Assembly (NCBI RefSeq): GCF_014397245.1
Contig: NZ_JACLHY010000028.1
Span: forward strand, 1 to 64,000
Direction of reading: 5' to 3'
Source of the DNA: Arenibacter arenosicollis
Lineage (GTDB): Bacteria; Bacteroidota; Bacteroidia; Flavobacteriales; Flavobacteriaceae
Length of the DNA stretch: 64,000 nt
The notes beneath the pieces were generated by a model. The model ran no database searches. It worked only from the letters and a program-made list of their open reading frames with translations, and had not been told where the DNA came from. Positions 54,592-63,445 of the stretch are shown one piece after another (the first letter of the stretch is position 1; every line of letters starts with the position of its first letter). The translations under genes were made by a program, and so were the position numbers.

Positions 54592-55224
54592 ATGAAACTT
54601 TTGCTTCATCCGGGCTATTTCCCCAATATTGCCAATTTTGCTGCTATAGCTCAAAATGATGTATGCTGGGAGGTGATGGACAACTATCAAAAACAGACCT
54701 TCCGCAATAGGTGCTATATCTGTACGGACCTAGGAATGCACATGCTTAATATTCCCATAAAACATGTAGGAAACAAAAAGGGGAAACAACGTTATGGTAG
54801 CGTAAAAATTGACAATGACTATCCTTGGCAGAGACAGCACTGGCGCACCTTGGAAACGGCATACAGAACCTCTCCGTTTTTCGAGTTCTACGAAGATGAT
54901 ATTGCCCCATTGTACCATAGAACATTTAATTCCTTAATGGATTTTAACCTCAAAAGTATTGAGACCATCTGTGAATGTTTGCAAATAGAAATGCCTATAG
55001 GGACAACCGAGAGCTATGAAGTTGATGTTACCGACAAAATAAACGGGAGGTTTTTAATAAATTCAAAATCAAAGTTTGCATTTGAACAGCCGGAATACGT
55101 TCAGGTTTTCGATGACAGAAACGACTTTATACCCAACTTAAGTGTTTTGGATCTTTTATTTAATGAAGGCACCAATACACTTACCTATCTAAAAGCCCTC
55201 AAACTAAACCTTCATAATGCTTAG
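54592..55224 (+). CDS. WbqC family protein
   Basis: A 210-residue soluble protein of the WbqC family: LLHPGYFPNIANFAAIAQNDVCWE at the N-terminus, then NRCYI, WQRQHWRTLETAY and FFEFYEDDI, matching the family pattern closely. It was named from O-antigen loci, and its biochemical role is not settled. It is located between signal peptidase and a small membrane protein and overlaps the latter by eight bases. Confidence 0.88.
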   Translation: MKLLLHPGYFPNIANFAAIAQNDVCWEVMDNYQKQTFRNRCYICTDLGMHMLNIPIKHVGNKKGKQRYGSVKIDNDYPWQRQHWRTLETAYRTSPFFEFYEDDIAPLYHRTFNSLMDFNLKSIETICECLQIEMPIGTTESYEVDVTDKINGRFLINSKSKFAFEQPEYVQVFDDRNDFIPNLSVLDLLFNEGTNTLTYLKALKLNLHNA

Positions 55225-55525
55225 GTTTTGTGTACATTACGGCATTCATTTTTTACTTCCAATTATAATTGGACTGTATTTTTACAAAGAACACCGACTA
55301 CAAATAATTTTAATACTATTGGCAGGAATACTTATTGATTTGGACCATTTGTGGGCAAATCCAATTTTTGATCCCAACCGATGCAGCATCAACTTTCATC
55401 TGCTACACACCTATTGGGCCATTGCCGGCTATTTCCTATTATTATTTTTCCAAAAAACAAGAGTTTTTGGAATAGCTTTTTTAATACATATTTTGGCAGA
55501 CACGGCAGATTGCTATTTAATGTAA
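55217..55525 (+). CDS. Small membrane protein, DUF6122-like
   Basis: A 102-residue protein with three predicted helices. LLAGILIDLDHLWANPIFDPNRCSINFHLLHT carries Asp and His residues reminiscent of membrane metal-dependent hydrolases, and LIHILADTADC follows. It resembles the small DUF6122-type proteins of Flavobacteriia. No function is assigned. Translation is coupled to WbqC by overlap. Confidence 0.75.
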   Translation: MLRFCVHYGIHFLLPIIIGLYFYKEHRLQIILILLAGILIDLDHLWANPIFDPNRCSINFHLLHTYWAIAGYFLLLFFQKTRVFGIAFLIHILADTADCYLM

Positions 55526-55781
55526 GTCCAGCCCAGGCCCCACTTTGTTATCTTCCCAAATTTACCTGTCTGTGGTTGCCATCGACACCGGGGCATCCAT
55601 AACTTACTTTAAATAGGCCTTATACAATTTTTGCTCCCTAAATTCCTCCTCCAACTTTATCCTTTTAACCATAACTTCAAGAATGACACAAACACTCTTT
55701 GGGCATCCTATCTACTTTAAAAATTTATTGCTATTTTGTATAGCCCTTTGCTCAAGGATAAATCTAATTTATATCTGAAAA

Positions 55782-57095
55782 ATGAAAGACCATACAATTA
55801 AAAACTCGATTACCCCTGGACGAAGGGAATTCATAAAAAAATCAGGGATAGCCCTTATAGGGAGCTCATTGGCATACCCTTCCGTTTCCTTTGGCGCTAC
55901 CAATCTTTACAAGGATTCCCCTCTTAAGGTAGGCCTGATCGGTTGTGGCGGGCGCGGAACTGGAGCTGCTGCTCAAGCATTGGAGGCTGATCCCAATGTG
56001 GTTCTATATGCCATGGGGGATGTTTTTGAAGATCGATTGGAAGAAGCCCATGCGGCGCTTGTAAAGATTGCAGGCGACAAAATAAAAGTGGACAAGCAGA
56101 ACAAGTTTATAGGTTTCGATGCCTATCTAAAAGTAATTGAATCTGGCGTAGATGTGGTATTATTAACTACACCACCTGCATTTAGACCAGACCATTTAAC
56201 CGCAGCTGTTAATGCTGGTAAACATGTTTTTTGCGAAAAACCAGTGGCGGTGGATGCCCCTGGAGTCCACAAAGTTCTGGCTGCAGCAAAAAAGGCCAAA
56301 GAGAAAAACCTGTCCCTAGTTTCCGGTTTCTGTTTCAGGTATGATTATCCCAATAGAGCCATTTACGGCCGTGTTCTGGATGGGCAAATAGGGGACATTA
56401 GAACAGTCACCACCTTTCGTCATGGAGGAGAGGCCTGGTACAAGGACCGCCAACCAAATTGGACCGATATGACCTATCACATGCGCAACTGGTATTATTA
56501 CAATTGGCTGTCAGGGGACTTTATTGTAGAACAGGCCGTTCATAGTTTGGACATGATGTCTTGGGTGATGGGAGATAAAATGCCCGTAAGTGCTACTGGA
56601 ACTGGAGGGCGACAGGTAAGGGTAGACAAAAAATACGGCAATATATTTGATCACTTTGCCGTAGAATTTGAATACGCCAATGGGGCAAAAGGCTATCATT
56701 TTACGAGGCAACAAAGCGATACATCCCATAAAAATAGCGTTGAAGTATTTGGTAGCGATGGCAGCGCCATTGTACATATTGGTCGTAAGTATGAAATTAC
56801 TGGCAAAAACAAATGGACATACGATGGTGAAAGAAACAATATGTTCCAGACAGAACACGATGAACTCTTTGCATCTATCAGAAATGGAAACCCAATCAAT
56901 AATGGTGAATGGATGGCAACCAGTACCATGTTGGCTATTTGGGCACGTATGGTAGGCTATACCGGACAGACCATTAGCTGGGAACAGGCATTCAATTCCC
57001 AAGAATCCCTGGGTCCAAAAGTGGATGAATATAATTGGGATTTAAAATGGCCCACACCACCCATAGCCGTGCCCGGAAAAACTAAATTTATATAG
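55782..57095 (+). CDS. Tat-exported Gfo/Idh/MocA-family oxidoreductase
   Basis: A 437-residue NAD(P)-dependent sugar oxidoreductase. The N-terminus has a twin-arginine signal (RREFIKKSG, then [10 protein letters not shown]), so it is exported folded with its cofactor. The dinucleotide motif is [13 protein letters not shown] at about residues 49-61, and FCEKPVAVD holds the family EKP. The C-terminal half is the usual beta-sheet domain. Members oxidise, epimerise or cleave glycosides via a keto step. The broken DUF1080 gene downstream belongs to a family that hydrolyses 3-keto-glycosides, fitting such a pathway. Confidence 0.9.
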   Translation: MKDHTIKNSITPGRREFIKKSGIALIGSSLAYPSVSFGATNLYKDSPLKVGLIGCGGRGTGAAAQALEADPNVVLYAMGDVFEDRLEEAHAALVKIAGDKIKVDKQNKFIGFDAYLKVIESGVDVVLLTTPPAFRPDHLTAAVNAGKHVFCEKPVAVDAPGVHKVLAAAKKAKEKNLSLVSGFCFRYDYPNRAIYGRVLDGQIGDIRTVTTFRHGGEAWYKDRQPNWTDMTYHMRNWYYYNWLSGDFIVEQAVHSLDMMSWVMGDKMPVSATGTGGRQVRVDKKYGNIFDHFAVEFEYANGAKGYHFTRQQSDTSHKNSVEVFGSDGSAIVHIGRKYEITGKNKWTYDGERNNMFQTEHDELFASIRNGNPINNGEWMATSTMLAIWARMVGYTGQTISWEQAFNSQESLGPKVDEYNWDLKWPTPPIAVPGKTKFI

Positions 57096-57168
57096 CATTC
57101 CCAATAATGACCAAATATTAATTAAGTGCTATGCATTTAATGTCTTCAGAACAAATACAAACAATCCA

Positions 57169-57913
57169 ATGAAGCTATTCCTAAAACTAAGTCTACTATT
57201 TTTCTTGTTGTCCAGTGCATCCGTATTGGCTCAGATCAAACCAATAAGCTTTGGCACCGAGACTACTTTAGGGCAATTGGCCTCCAAGGGAAAGGAAAAA
57301 CCCATTAATTGGATCAATGTGAATACAGATCCGGATACCTGGAGAAAAGAAAAAGATATTCTTGTCTGCTCAGGTCTTCCCATTGGTGTTATGCGTTCGG
57401 AAAAACAATATGAGAACCTTATACTATTGGTTGAATGACGACATATGGAAGCCGAGGGCAATTCTGGTGTCTTTGTTTGGAGCCATGCCAAACCTGGGGA
57501 AAAAGATCCTTTGCCAGGTGGTGTCGAAGTCCAAATGCTGGAGCTCGACTGGGTAAATCAGAATATACGTGACGGAGTAAAGCCTTCCATAGCTTACGTC
57601 CACGGCGAACTTTTTGGCGTAGGCGGAGTTAAAACCATACCCGACAACCATAGGGGTGCCAGAAGCAAATCCGTTGAAAATAGGGCAACTGGGTAAGGAG
57701 TAATGGAACAGTTACAAAGTGGTTTGTGTCGATGAAACCATAAAACTCTCGGTAAACGGGAAATTTGTAAACGGCATTAGTCAATCATCCATTAAGAAAG
57801 GTTACTTATGTCTGGAGTCCGAAGGTGCGGAAATCCAGTTCAAAAATTTTAGAATAATAGAATTGCCACCAGGAGTAACCTCTGAAGAGCAGACCGCTAA
57901 AAAGGTGTTTTAA
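57169..57913 (+). pseudogene. Broken DUF1080 (3-keto-disaccharide hydrolase) gene
   Basis: The reading frame encodes a signal peptide (ending SASVLAQ) and a DUF1080 domain but is interrupted three times. At 57436-57438 TGA stands where the family has Trp (VE*RHMEAEGNSG). Near 57690 the frame shifts, with TAA at 57694 in the old frame. In the new frame TAA at 57701 comes just before [11 protein letters not shown]. The rest of the domain, up to FKNFRIIEL, is intact. Insertion or deletion in short G and A runs could explain the shift. Either a recent pseudogene or sequencing error is possible; the stop in place of Trp needs only one base change. Confidence 0.85.
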
Positions 57914-58025
57914 GGATTAATTCTACTTAACATCTTATTAATCTTACGAGAAAAAGTATGCTAGTTGATAAACAAAACCATGAGGTTCCATTTCTTTAAA
58001 CATTGCAAACTATAGGACTAATAAA

Positions 58026-59060
58026 CTATTTGGGGTCAATTTTAATAGATGCCATTACTGGAAAGTGATCGGATAACTTCAGGTCAAAATTTTTATGAGC
58101 CATAACCTCAAAAGCTTGGTCCGTCAAAATAAAATCTATTCTTACAGGATAATATCTAAAATTAAAAGTACGGCCATATCCGGTTCCCTGTTCAGAGAAG
58201 GAGTCGTTCATATCCCCTTTGATCACTTTATACACATTGGAAAATTGAGTGTTGTTGAAATCCCCACAAACAATTTTCTTATAAGGCGTACCATTCCTAT
58301 GTTTATCAAATAATTCGGCCTGCTCTCCCTGTTTGGCAAATGACCTGCTAATCCGCTTAAACAACCTTCCTTTGGGTTCGTTGGAGATACGACTAACACT
58401 GGGAATTATCCTATGCGATTCTAAATGCAGGTTATAGACCCTAATGGTATCGCTATTTACCACGATATCTGCAAAAAGAGCGTTATTCCCACTATCAGGA
58501 AAGTCCAAGGAACCCTTATTGATAATAGGAAATTTTGAATAAATAGCTTGAATGGATTTCTTTTCGCTTAGTTTATAATCCGTAGCATATTTAAAGGCAT
58601 AGATTTTCTTAAGTTGCCTATCCCTTATCCGGCTAAACTCTTGAATACACAATATATCCGGATCTTCCGAAGTAATAAAATCCATTATACGATCTCCTAC
58701 AGATGCATCATGAATCCATTCGAATTTATTAAACCCCCTTACATTGTAGCTCATGATACTTAGGTCCTCTTTCTTAATTTCTTCCTCGGACAATTTAAAC
58801 CTAAAAAAGTTCCCTAAACAGATATATCCAAGTACCAGTACAAAGGCAGATAGCCATAATTGCTTTTTCCTTTTAAACAGCCAATAGGCCAGAAAAAGTA
58901 AATTAAAAAGAACCAAAAGGGGTACCGTTAGGCTTAGAATGGAAAAATAGGCAAAATGGACCACTGAAATTAGGGGCACAAAACAAGAAACAAATAACAA
59001 CAGAGCCAAAACCCCATTAATGAAGAACATGAATTTATCAATGAAATTAAGGTTCTTCAC
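58026..59060 (-). CDS. Endonuclease/exonuclease/phosphatase family membrane protein
   Basis: A 344-residue protein with three N-terminal membrane helices (about residues 10-95) and an EEP domain: MSYNVRGFNKFEW, ILCIQEF with the catalytic Glu, NLHLESH, CGDFNNT and LSDHFPVMASI with the catalytic His. The domain would face outside the cytoplasm. Such proteins act on nucleic acids or phospholipid-like substrates. Its start lies three bases after the downstream end of the rhomboid gene, making it the last gene of a minus-strand run. Confidence 0.87.
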   Translation of the reverse strand: MKNLNFIDKFMFFINGVLALLLFVSCFVPLISVVHFAYFSILSLTVPLLVLFNLLFLAYWLFKRKKQLWLSAFVLVLGYICLGNFFRFKLSEEEIKKEDLSIMSYNVRGFNKFEWIHDASVGDRIMDFITSEDPDILCIQEFSRIRDRQLKKIYAFKYATDYKLSEKKSIQAIYSKFPIINKGSLDFPDSGNNALFADIVVNSDTIRVYNLHLESHRIIPSVSRISNEPKGRLFKRISRSFAKQGEQAELFDKHRNGTPYKKIVCGDFNNTQFSNVYKVIKGDMNDSFSEQGTGYGRTFNFRYYPVRIDFILTDQAFEVMAHKNFDLKLSDHFPVMASIKIDPK

Positions 59061-59063
59061 TTT

Positions 59064-59936
59064 CTATTCTTTTCCTGCCTTAAATAAAAAATCCTTTTCT
59101 GCTTTGGAAAGACTTTCGTAACCAGACTTGCTAATCTTATCCAAGATAGCATCTATTTTACGCTGGCGACTTTCTTTATCATAATTTTCCGTAGTTCCTT
59201 TTCCTCTATTTTCTTTTCTATATACCGTTTTTAAAGGCGCTTTTTTCTCACCTCGCTTAAACAAGTTGGCCATGGCATCCAAAAACTTGGCAAAACCGCT
59301 ACCAATATCGTGACCTTTTATAAGTTGGCGTGCATAAAAATAACCCAAGGCGGCACCACCTAAATGTGCAAGTCGCCCTCCTACATTGCCTCCAATTGAG
59401 ATTTGAATAAGATCCAACAAAACCACAAAGACCCCTATATGCCAAAGTTTTACATTAAAAAATATAATGCGGACTTCTTGGTTGGGCAAATAGGAACAAA
59501 TAAAAATTAGCACAGCGGTCACCCCGGCAGAAGCCCCGATCAAAGCTGTATTTATACCCAATAATGCCGGGAATATATTATAGCTCAATAAAAATATTAA
59601 TCCCCCTAATATAACCCCTAAGAAATATACATTGAGAAACCTTCTACTATCGAAAAGGTTTAGAAATATTCTACCTGCAAAATACAGCATCAACATATTC
59701 CAAAAGATATGGCCCAAGCCCGAATGAAAAAAAGAATAGGTAACTATTGACCACGGCTGGGTAAGAAAATGAAAAAAATCCTTTGGAAGTTCAAACCAAC
59801 GAATAATACTATCCCCAGAAAATCCAAATAGTATCTTTAGCAATCCACTGAGGATAAATACCGCCACATTAATGACTATTAGCCTTTCGGCAATATTTAA
59901 CCTGTTGTAATAATATCTAATATTTTGATTGCCCAT
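59064..59936 (-). CDS. Rhomboid family intramembrane serine protease
   Basis: A 290-residue six-helix membrane protease. The active-site Ser136 lies in LIGASAGVT and His191 in LAHLGGAALGY, the catalytic dyad. HSGLGHIFWNMLML is the conserved L1/helix-2 region. A basic 90-residue cytosolic tail follows. The start overlaps the stop of the other rhomboid gene (TAATG), so the pair is coupled. Substrates are unknown. Confidence 0.92.
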   Translation of the reverse strand: MGNQNIRYYYNRLNIAERLIVINVAVFILSGLLKILFGFSGDSIIRWFELPKDFFHFLTQPWSIVTYSFFHSGLGHIFWNMLMLYFAGRIFLNLFDSRRFLNVYFLGVILGGLIFLLSYNIFPALLGINTALIGASAGVTAVLIFICSYLPNQEVRIIFFNVKLWHIGVFVVLLDLIQISIGGNVGGRLAHLGGAALGYFYARQLIKGHDIGSGFAKFLDAMANLFKRGEKKAPLKTVYRKENRGKGTTENYDKESRQRKIDAILDKISKSGYESLSKAEKDFLFKAGKE

Positions 59937-60682
59937 TATCTATCCCAGCGATTGTTGTTAAACTCATTTTTTTTCCAATACCACATCATAATAAACCCAA
60001 ATAACGCGCCACCGACATGGGCAAAATGAGCTATGCCATTGCCGAAAATGGAATATCCCGTTACCCCTGAAAATAAATCCAATCCAATTAAGACTGGAAT
60101 AAAATATTTGGCCTTAACCGGCACGGGAATAAACATTAAAAAGAGTTCACTGTTGGGATATGACATTCCAAAGGCCACTAAAACACCATAGATAGCACCC
60201 GAGGCCCCAACTGCTGGAGTATTAAAAGCTCCCAAAAAATTATCAATGGTACTCTTGGAGGCCACATCGTACCAACTAGGACTATATTTTCCTCCTGAAA
60301 TAATTTCCAATATCTGTTCTTTGGGAATTCCTGAACTTACTAGAGCGTCCAACCCTTGATTAAAATAATAGTAGTTCACTCCTGTATGTATCAAGGCTGC
60401 CCCGATTCCTGCCGAAAAATAAAAAAAGAAAAATTTATTCCTTCCCCACATTCGCTCCAATGGCGAGCCAAAAGCCCAAAGCGCATACATATTGAATAAA
60501 ATATGCATAAACCCACCATGCATGAACATATGGGATATCATCTGCCAAAATTCGAAATTTTCATTTTTCGGAAACCAAAGTGAAAACCACTGGTACATTT
60601 GATCTCCGTATAATTGTGTTGCCACAAAAAACAGCACATTAATTATAATCAAATGCTTTACTGCGTCCGTAATCCTACCCAT
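59936..60682 (-). CDS. Rhomboid family intramembrane serine protease (second)
   Basis: A 248-residue rhomboid with Ser161 in VGASGAIYG and His222 in FAHVGGALFG. MHGGFMHILFNMYALW is the conserved L1/helix-2 region. An extra loop of about 55 residues lies before the catalytic Ser helix (roughly residues 102-155). It is encoded immediately downstream of mutL and immediately upstream of the other rhomboid. Both appear active, so they probably have different substrates or act together. Confidence 0.92.
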   Translation of the reverse strand: MGRITDAVKHLIIINVLFFVATQLYGDQMYQWFSLWFPKNENFEFWQMISHMFMHGGFMHILFNMYALWAFGSPLERMWGRNKFFFFYFSAGIGAALIHTGVNYYYFNQGLDALVSSGIPKEQILEIISGGKYSPSWYDVASKSTIDNFLGAFNTPAVGASGAIYGVLVAFGMSYPNSELFLMFIPVPVKAKYFIPVLIGLDLFSGVTGYSIFGNGIAHFAHVGGALFGFIMMWYWKKNEFNNNRWDR

Positions 60683-62536
60683 TTATATAAATTTTTTATC
60701 AATTTCATCCTCACTAATAGTGACGAATATCGGTTTATTAAAAGGACTAACCCCAGATTCCTTACATGCAAACAAATCGTTTACCAAGGCCAACTGGGAA
60801 TCGCTATCCAATACCTCTCCTGTTTTTACTGATAGGGATTTGGCCAATGTCTTAGACAGTATATCGGTCTGCGAAAAGCCATCAACAACAAAATCCTGTT
60901 GATAATCCGATATCAATTGATCCAAAATAATTCCTACCTCACTTTCAGGTACGGACAATGGAACTCCTGTGATCTTCACCTCTTCCCCTTCAATACTGTC
61001 AAACACAAATCCCACTGTCGTTAGGCTATCTTGAATTTCTTCAATAATTGCGCAATCGGATTTTGAAAATGTCAAAGATAACGGAAATAACAGTTGCTGG
61101 CTCACCGCCTCCTTTATGGTAATGTTCTTTAAAAATTTTTCATATAGCACCCGTTGATGTGCCCTACTTTGATCTATAACCACCATTCCCGATTTTATAG
61201 TGGTCACAATATATTTACGCCTTAACTGAAATGTGGTTGCACCTGTATCAATGGTCTCTTTTCTATTATCAAAAATAGAACCTGTAATAGTATCGGATTC
61301 GAAGCTTACACTACTAAAACCCGAGTTTTTACCTATGTTGGATTCCATACCCACATATAAACTTTCCCAACCTTTGGTACTCGGCTTCTGAAAACTTGGC
61401 CTTTGGGCAGACCCTGTACCAGAATCCTCCTTAAAGGGGTTAAAGCCGGCATCGACGATAACTTTGGGCAACTCCGCCGATTTATTCTTGTAGTTATATG
61501 GAGTTTCCAAATTTTGGTCCTGTTCAAAATCCAAAGAAGGCATTACATTGAATTGCCCTAAACTATGTTTTACGGTTGACCTTAAAATGGCATACAGGGT
61601 ATGCTCATCATCAAACTTGATTTCCGTTTTCGTGGGATGAATATTAATATCTATAGAGCCTGGATCAACAGTCAAATACAAGAAATAGCCCGGATGATTT
61701 TCCTTTTTTATTAGTCCATCAAATGCCCCTAATATGGCATGATGAAGGTACGGGCTTTTTATAAACCTATTATTTACAAAAAAGAACTGTTCTCCCCTAC
61801 TCTTCTTCGCAAATTCGGGTTTGCTGATATAGCCACTTATTTTTACTACTTGAGTATCTTCCTTCACCGGCACCAATTTTTCATTGGTTTTGGTCCCAAA
61901 AATATTTACAATACGCTGTCTGCTGTTCGTGGAAGGCAAATTGAATAGTTCACTTCCGTTGTTATAAAAATGAAAACTGATCGAAGAATGCGCCAAGGCC
62001 ACTCTTTGAAATTCGTCCATTATATGCCGTAATTCTACATGGTTCGATTTAAGAAAGTTTCGTCTTGCAGGAATATTAAAGAATAAATTCTTCACCATCA
62101 TGGATGTCCCCTTGGGTGCCACCGCCACTTCTTGGGAAATAATCTTGCTTCCCTCAATTTTTATATGCGTTGCCACTTCATCTTCCTCCGTCCTTGTCTG
62201 CATTTCCACATGGGCAATAGCAGCAATGGAAGCTAAGGCCTCCCCTCTAAATCCCTTGGTATTTAACTGAAATAGGTCCTCCGCTTTTTGAATCTTGGAT
62301 GTGGCGTGACGTTCAAAACTTAGTCGCGCATCTGTAACGCTCATACCCACCCCATCATCAATTACTTGGATAAGTGTTTTTCCTCCCTCCTTTACCACTA
62401 ATTTTATAGTGGATGCCCCAGCATCTATGGCATTTTCCATTAGTTCCTTCACCACTGAAGCGGGTCGTTGAACTACTTCCCCTGCGGCAATTTGATTGGC
62501 AACATGGTCTGGCAAAAGCTTAATAATATCTGCCAT
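60683..62536 (-). CDS. mutL: DNA mismatch repair protein MutL
   Basis: A 617-residue protein with the GHKL ATPase motifs ENAIDAGAS, DDGVGM and TKGFRGEAL. The C-terminal dimerisation region is present. The endonuclease motif, DQHAx2Ex4E in other bacteria, reads DQSRAHQRVLYE (plus-strand coordinates about 61140-61176), and the C-terminal metal motif CPHGRP reads SPFNKP. It therefore appears to lack endonuclease activity, although I cannot tell whether this is general in the phylum. It links MutS recognition to downstream repair. It overlaps the small membrane-protein gene upstream. Confidence 0.94.
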   Translation of the reverse strand: MADIIKLLPDHVANQIAAGEVVQRPASVVKELMENAIDAGASTIKLVVKEGGKTLIQVIDDGVGMSVTDARLSFERHATSKIQKAEDLFQLNTKGFRGEALASIAAIAHVEMQTRTEEDEVATHIKIEGSKIISQEVAVAPKGTSMMVKNLFFNIPARRNFLKSNHVELRHIMDEFQRVALAHSSISFHFYNNGSELFNLPSTNSRQRIVNIFGTKTNEKLVPVKEDTQVVKISGYISKPEFAKKSRGEQFFFVNNRFIKSPYLHHAILGAFDGLIKKENHPGYFLYLTVDPGSIDINIHPTKTEIKFDDEHTLYAILRSTVKHSLGQFNVMPSLDFEQDQNLETPYNYKNKSAELPKVIVDAGFNPFKEDSGTGSAQRPSFQKPSTKGWESLYVGMESNIGKNSGFSSVSFESDTITGSIFDNRKETIDTGATTFQLRRKYIVTTIKSGMVVIDQSRAHQRVLYEKFLKNITIKEAVSQQLLFPLSLTFSKSDCAIIEEIQDSLTTVGFVFDSIEGEEVKITGVPLSVPESEVGIILDQLISDYQQDFVVDGFSQTDILSKTLAKSLSVKTGEVLDSDSQLALVNDLFACKESGVSPFNKPIFVTISEDEIDKKFI

Positions 62537-62826
62537 TATTGCGGTATAAAGATGGATAGATCGAAATCTATAATGTATAGAAAAATAAGAATAAGGATAG
62601 CAATAATTATTAGGGTCCTAATTTTTTGATTTCGGCTACCAGATTGTTTTAAATCGTCCATAGCCCTACTGAACTTACCTTTAAAACCGGAACGACCGTC
62701 CATGGTAGGTCTAAATTTGTCCAATTTATGCTCTATTTTAAACGGACTTCCTTCACCCTTATCATCGAAGTATCGAGGTGTATAACCGAACTTTTTGTTT
62801 TTACGTAATTTTGAAAACTTTCCCAT
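62536..62826 (-). CDS. Small basic membrane protein, unknown function
   Basis: A 96-residue protein beginning MGKFSKLRKNKKFGYTPRYF, strongly basic, with one C-terminal helix (about residues 75-90). Homologues between ribH and mutL are typical in Flavobacteriia, and some databases have labelled them as riboflavin-synthase related, which the sequence does not support. I use the ATG at 62826, where the conserved basic start is, rather than one 24 codons upstream. Its stop overlaps the mutL start. Confidence 0.75.
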   Translation of the reverse strand: MGKFSKLRKNKKFGYTPRYFDDKGEGSPFKIEHKLDKFRPTMDGRSGFKGKFSRAMDDLKQSGSRNQKIRTLIIIAILILIFLYIIDFDLSIFIPQ

Positions 62827-62961
62827 AATCCTTATTGTTTCAAAGTTACTTAAAATCAAAAAATATGCCTTATATCCCTTGCCAAAAAATGTTAACAATT
62901 ACGGCAGAAACACCTATTGGGCATGCAACGCCAAATAATAAAGAAAGATAAATTATAAAGA

Positions 62962-63444
62962 CTACTCTCCTAGGCTTACCATCTTAATGGCTGCTATGGC
63001 TGCCTCAGCCCCTTTATTACCATGTTTACCGCCACTGCGATCTATGGCCTGTTGCATATTATTGTCCGTAAGGACACAAAAAATAACGGGTACTTCCGTT
63101 CTCACGTTGAGATCCATTATTCCTTGGGCCGTGGCACTACAAACAAAATCGAAATGCTTGGTCTCCCCTTGGATTACACTTCCAATGGCGATAACTGCAT
63201 CGACTTTCTTGGTTTCGATCATTTTTTTGGCACCAAAAGTAAGCTCAAAACTCCCTGGAACATTCCAGCGTATAATATTCTCATGCTTAGCACCACAATC
63301 CAAAAGAGCCTCCAAAGCCCCATCGTAAAGTCCTTCGGTAATTTTTTCATTCCACTCTGAAACAACAATCCCAAACCGAAAATCTTTCGCGTTTGGGATT
63401 GTTGTCTTATCGTAAGCCGATAAATTTTTATTAGCCGTAGCCAT
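62962..63444 (-). CDS. ribH: 6,7-dimethyl-8-ribityllumazine synthase
   Basis: A 160-residue enzyme of riboflavin synthesis, condensing the butanone phosphate with the ribitylaminopyrimidine. The substrate-binding VVSEWNEKITEGL is at about residues 28-40, PGSFELTFGAKKM at about 63-75, and GSVIQGETKHFDFV holds the catalytic His. The length is as expected, and it forms a large homo-oligomer in other bacteria. Its start lies one base from the stop of the TPR gene. Confidence 0.95.
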   Translation of the reverse strand: MATANKNLSAYDKTTIPNAKDFRFGIVVSEWNEKITEGLYDGALEALLDCGAKHENIIRWNVPGSFELTFGAKKMIETKKVDAVIAIGSVIQGETKHFDFVCSATAQGIMDLNVRTEVPVIFCVLTDNNMQQAIDRSGGKHGNKGAEAAIAAIKMVSLGE

Positions 63445-63445
63445 A

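Noticed and set aside
62536-62826. Riboflavin synthase beta subunit label for the small protein next to ribH
   Set aside because: The sequence is a basic single-helix membrane protein unrelated to riboflavin enzymes, and ribH itself is the adjacent gene.
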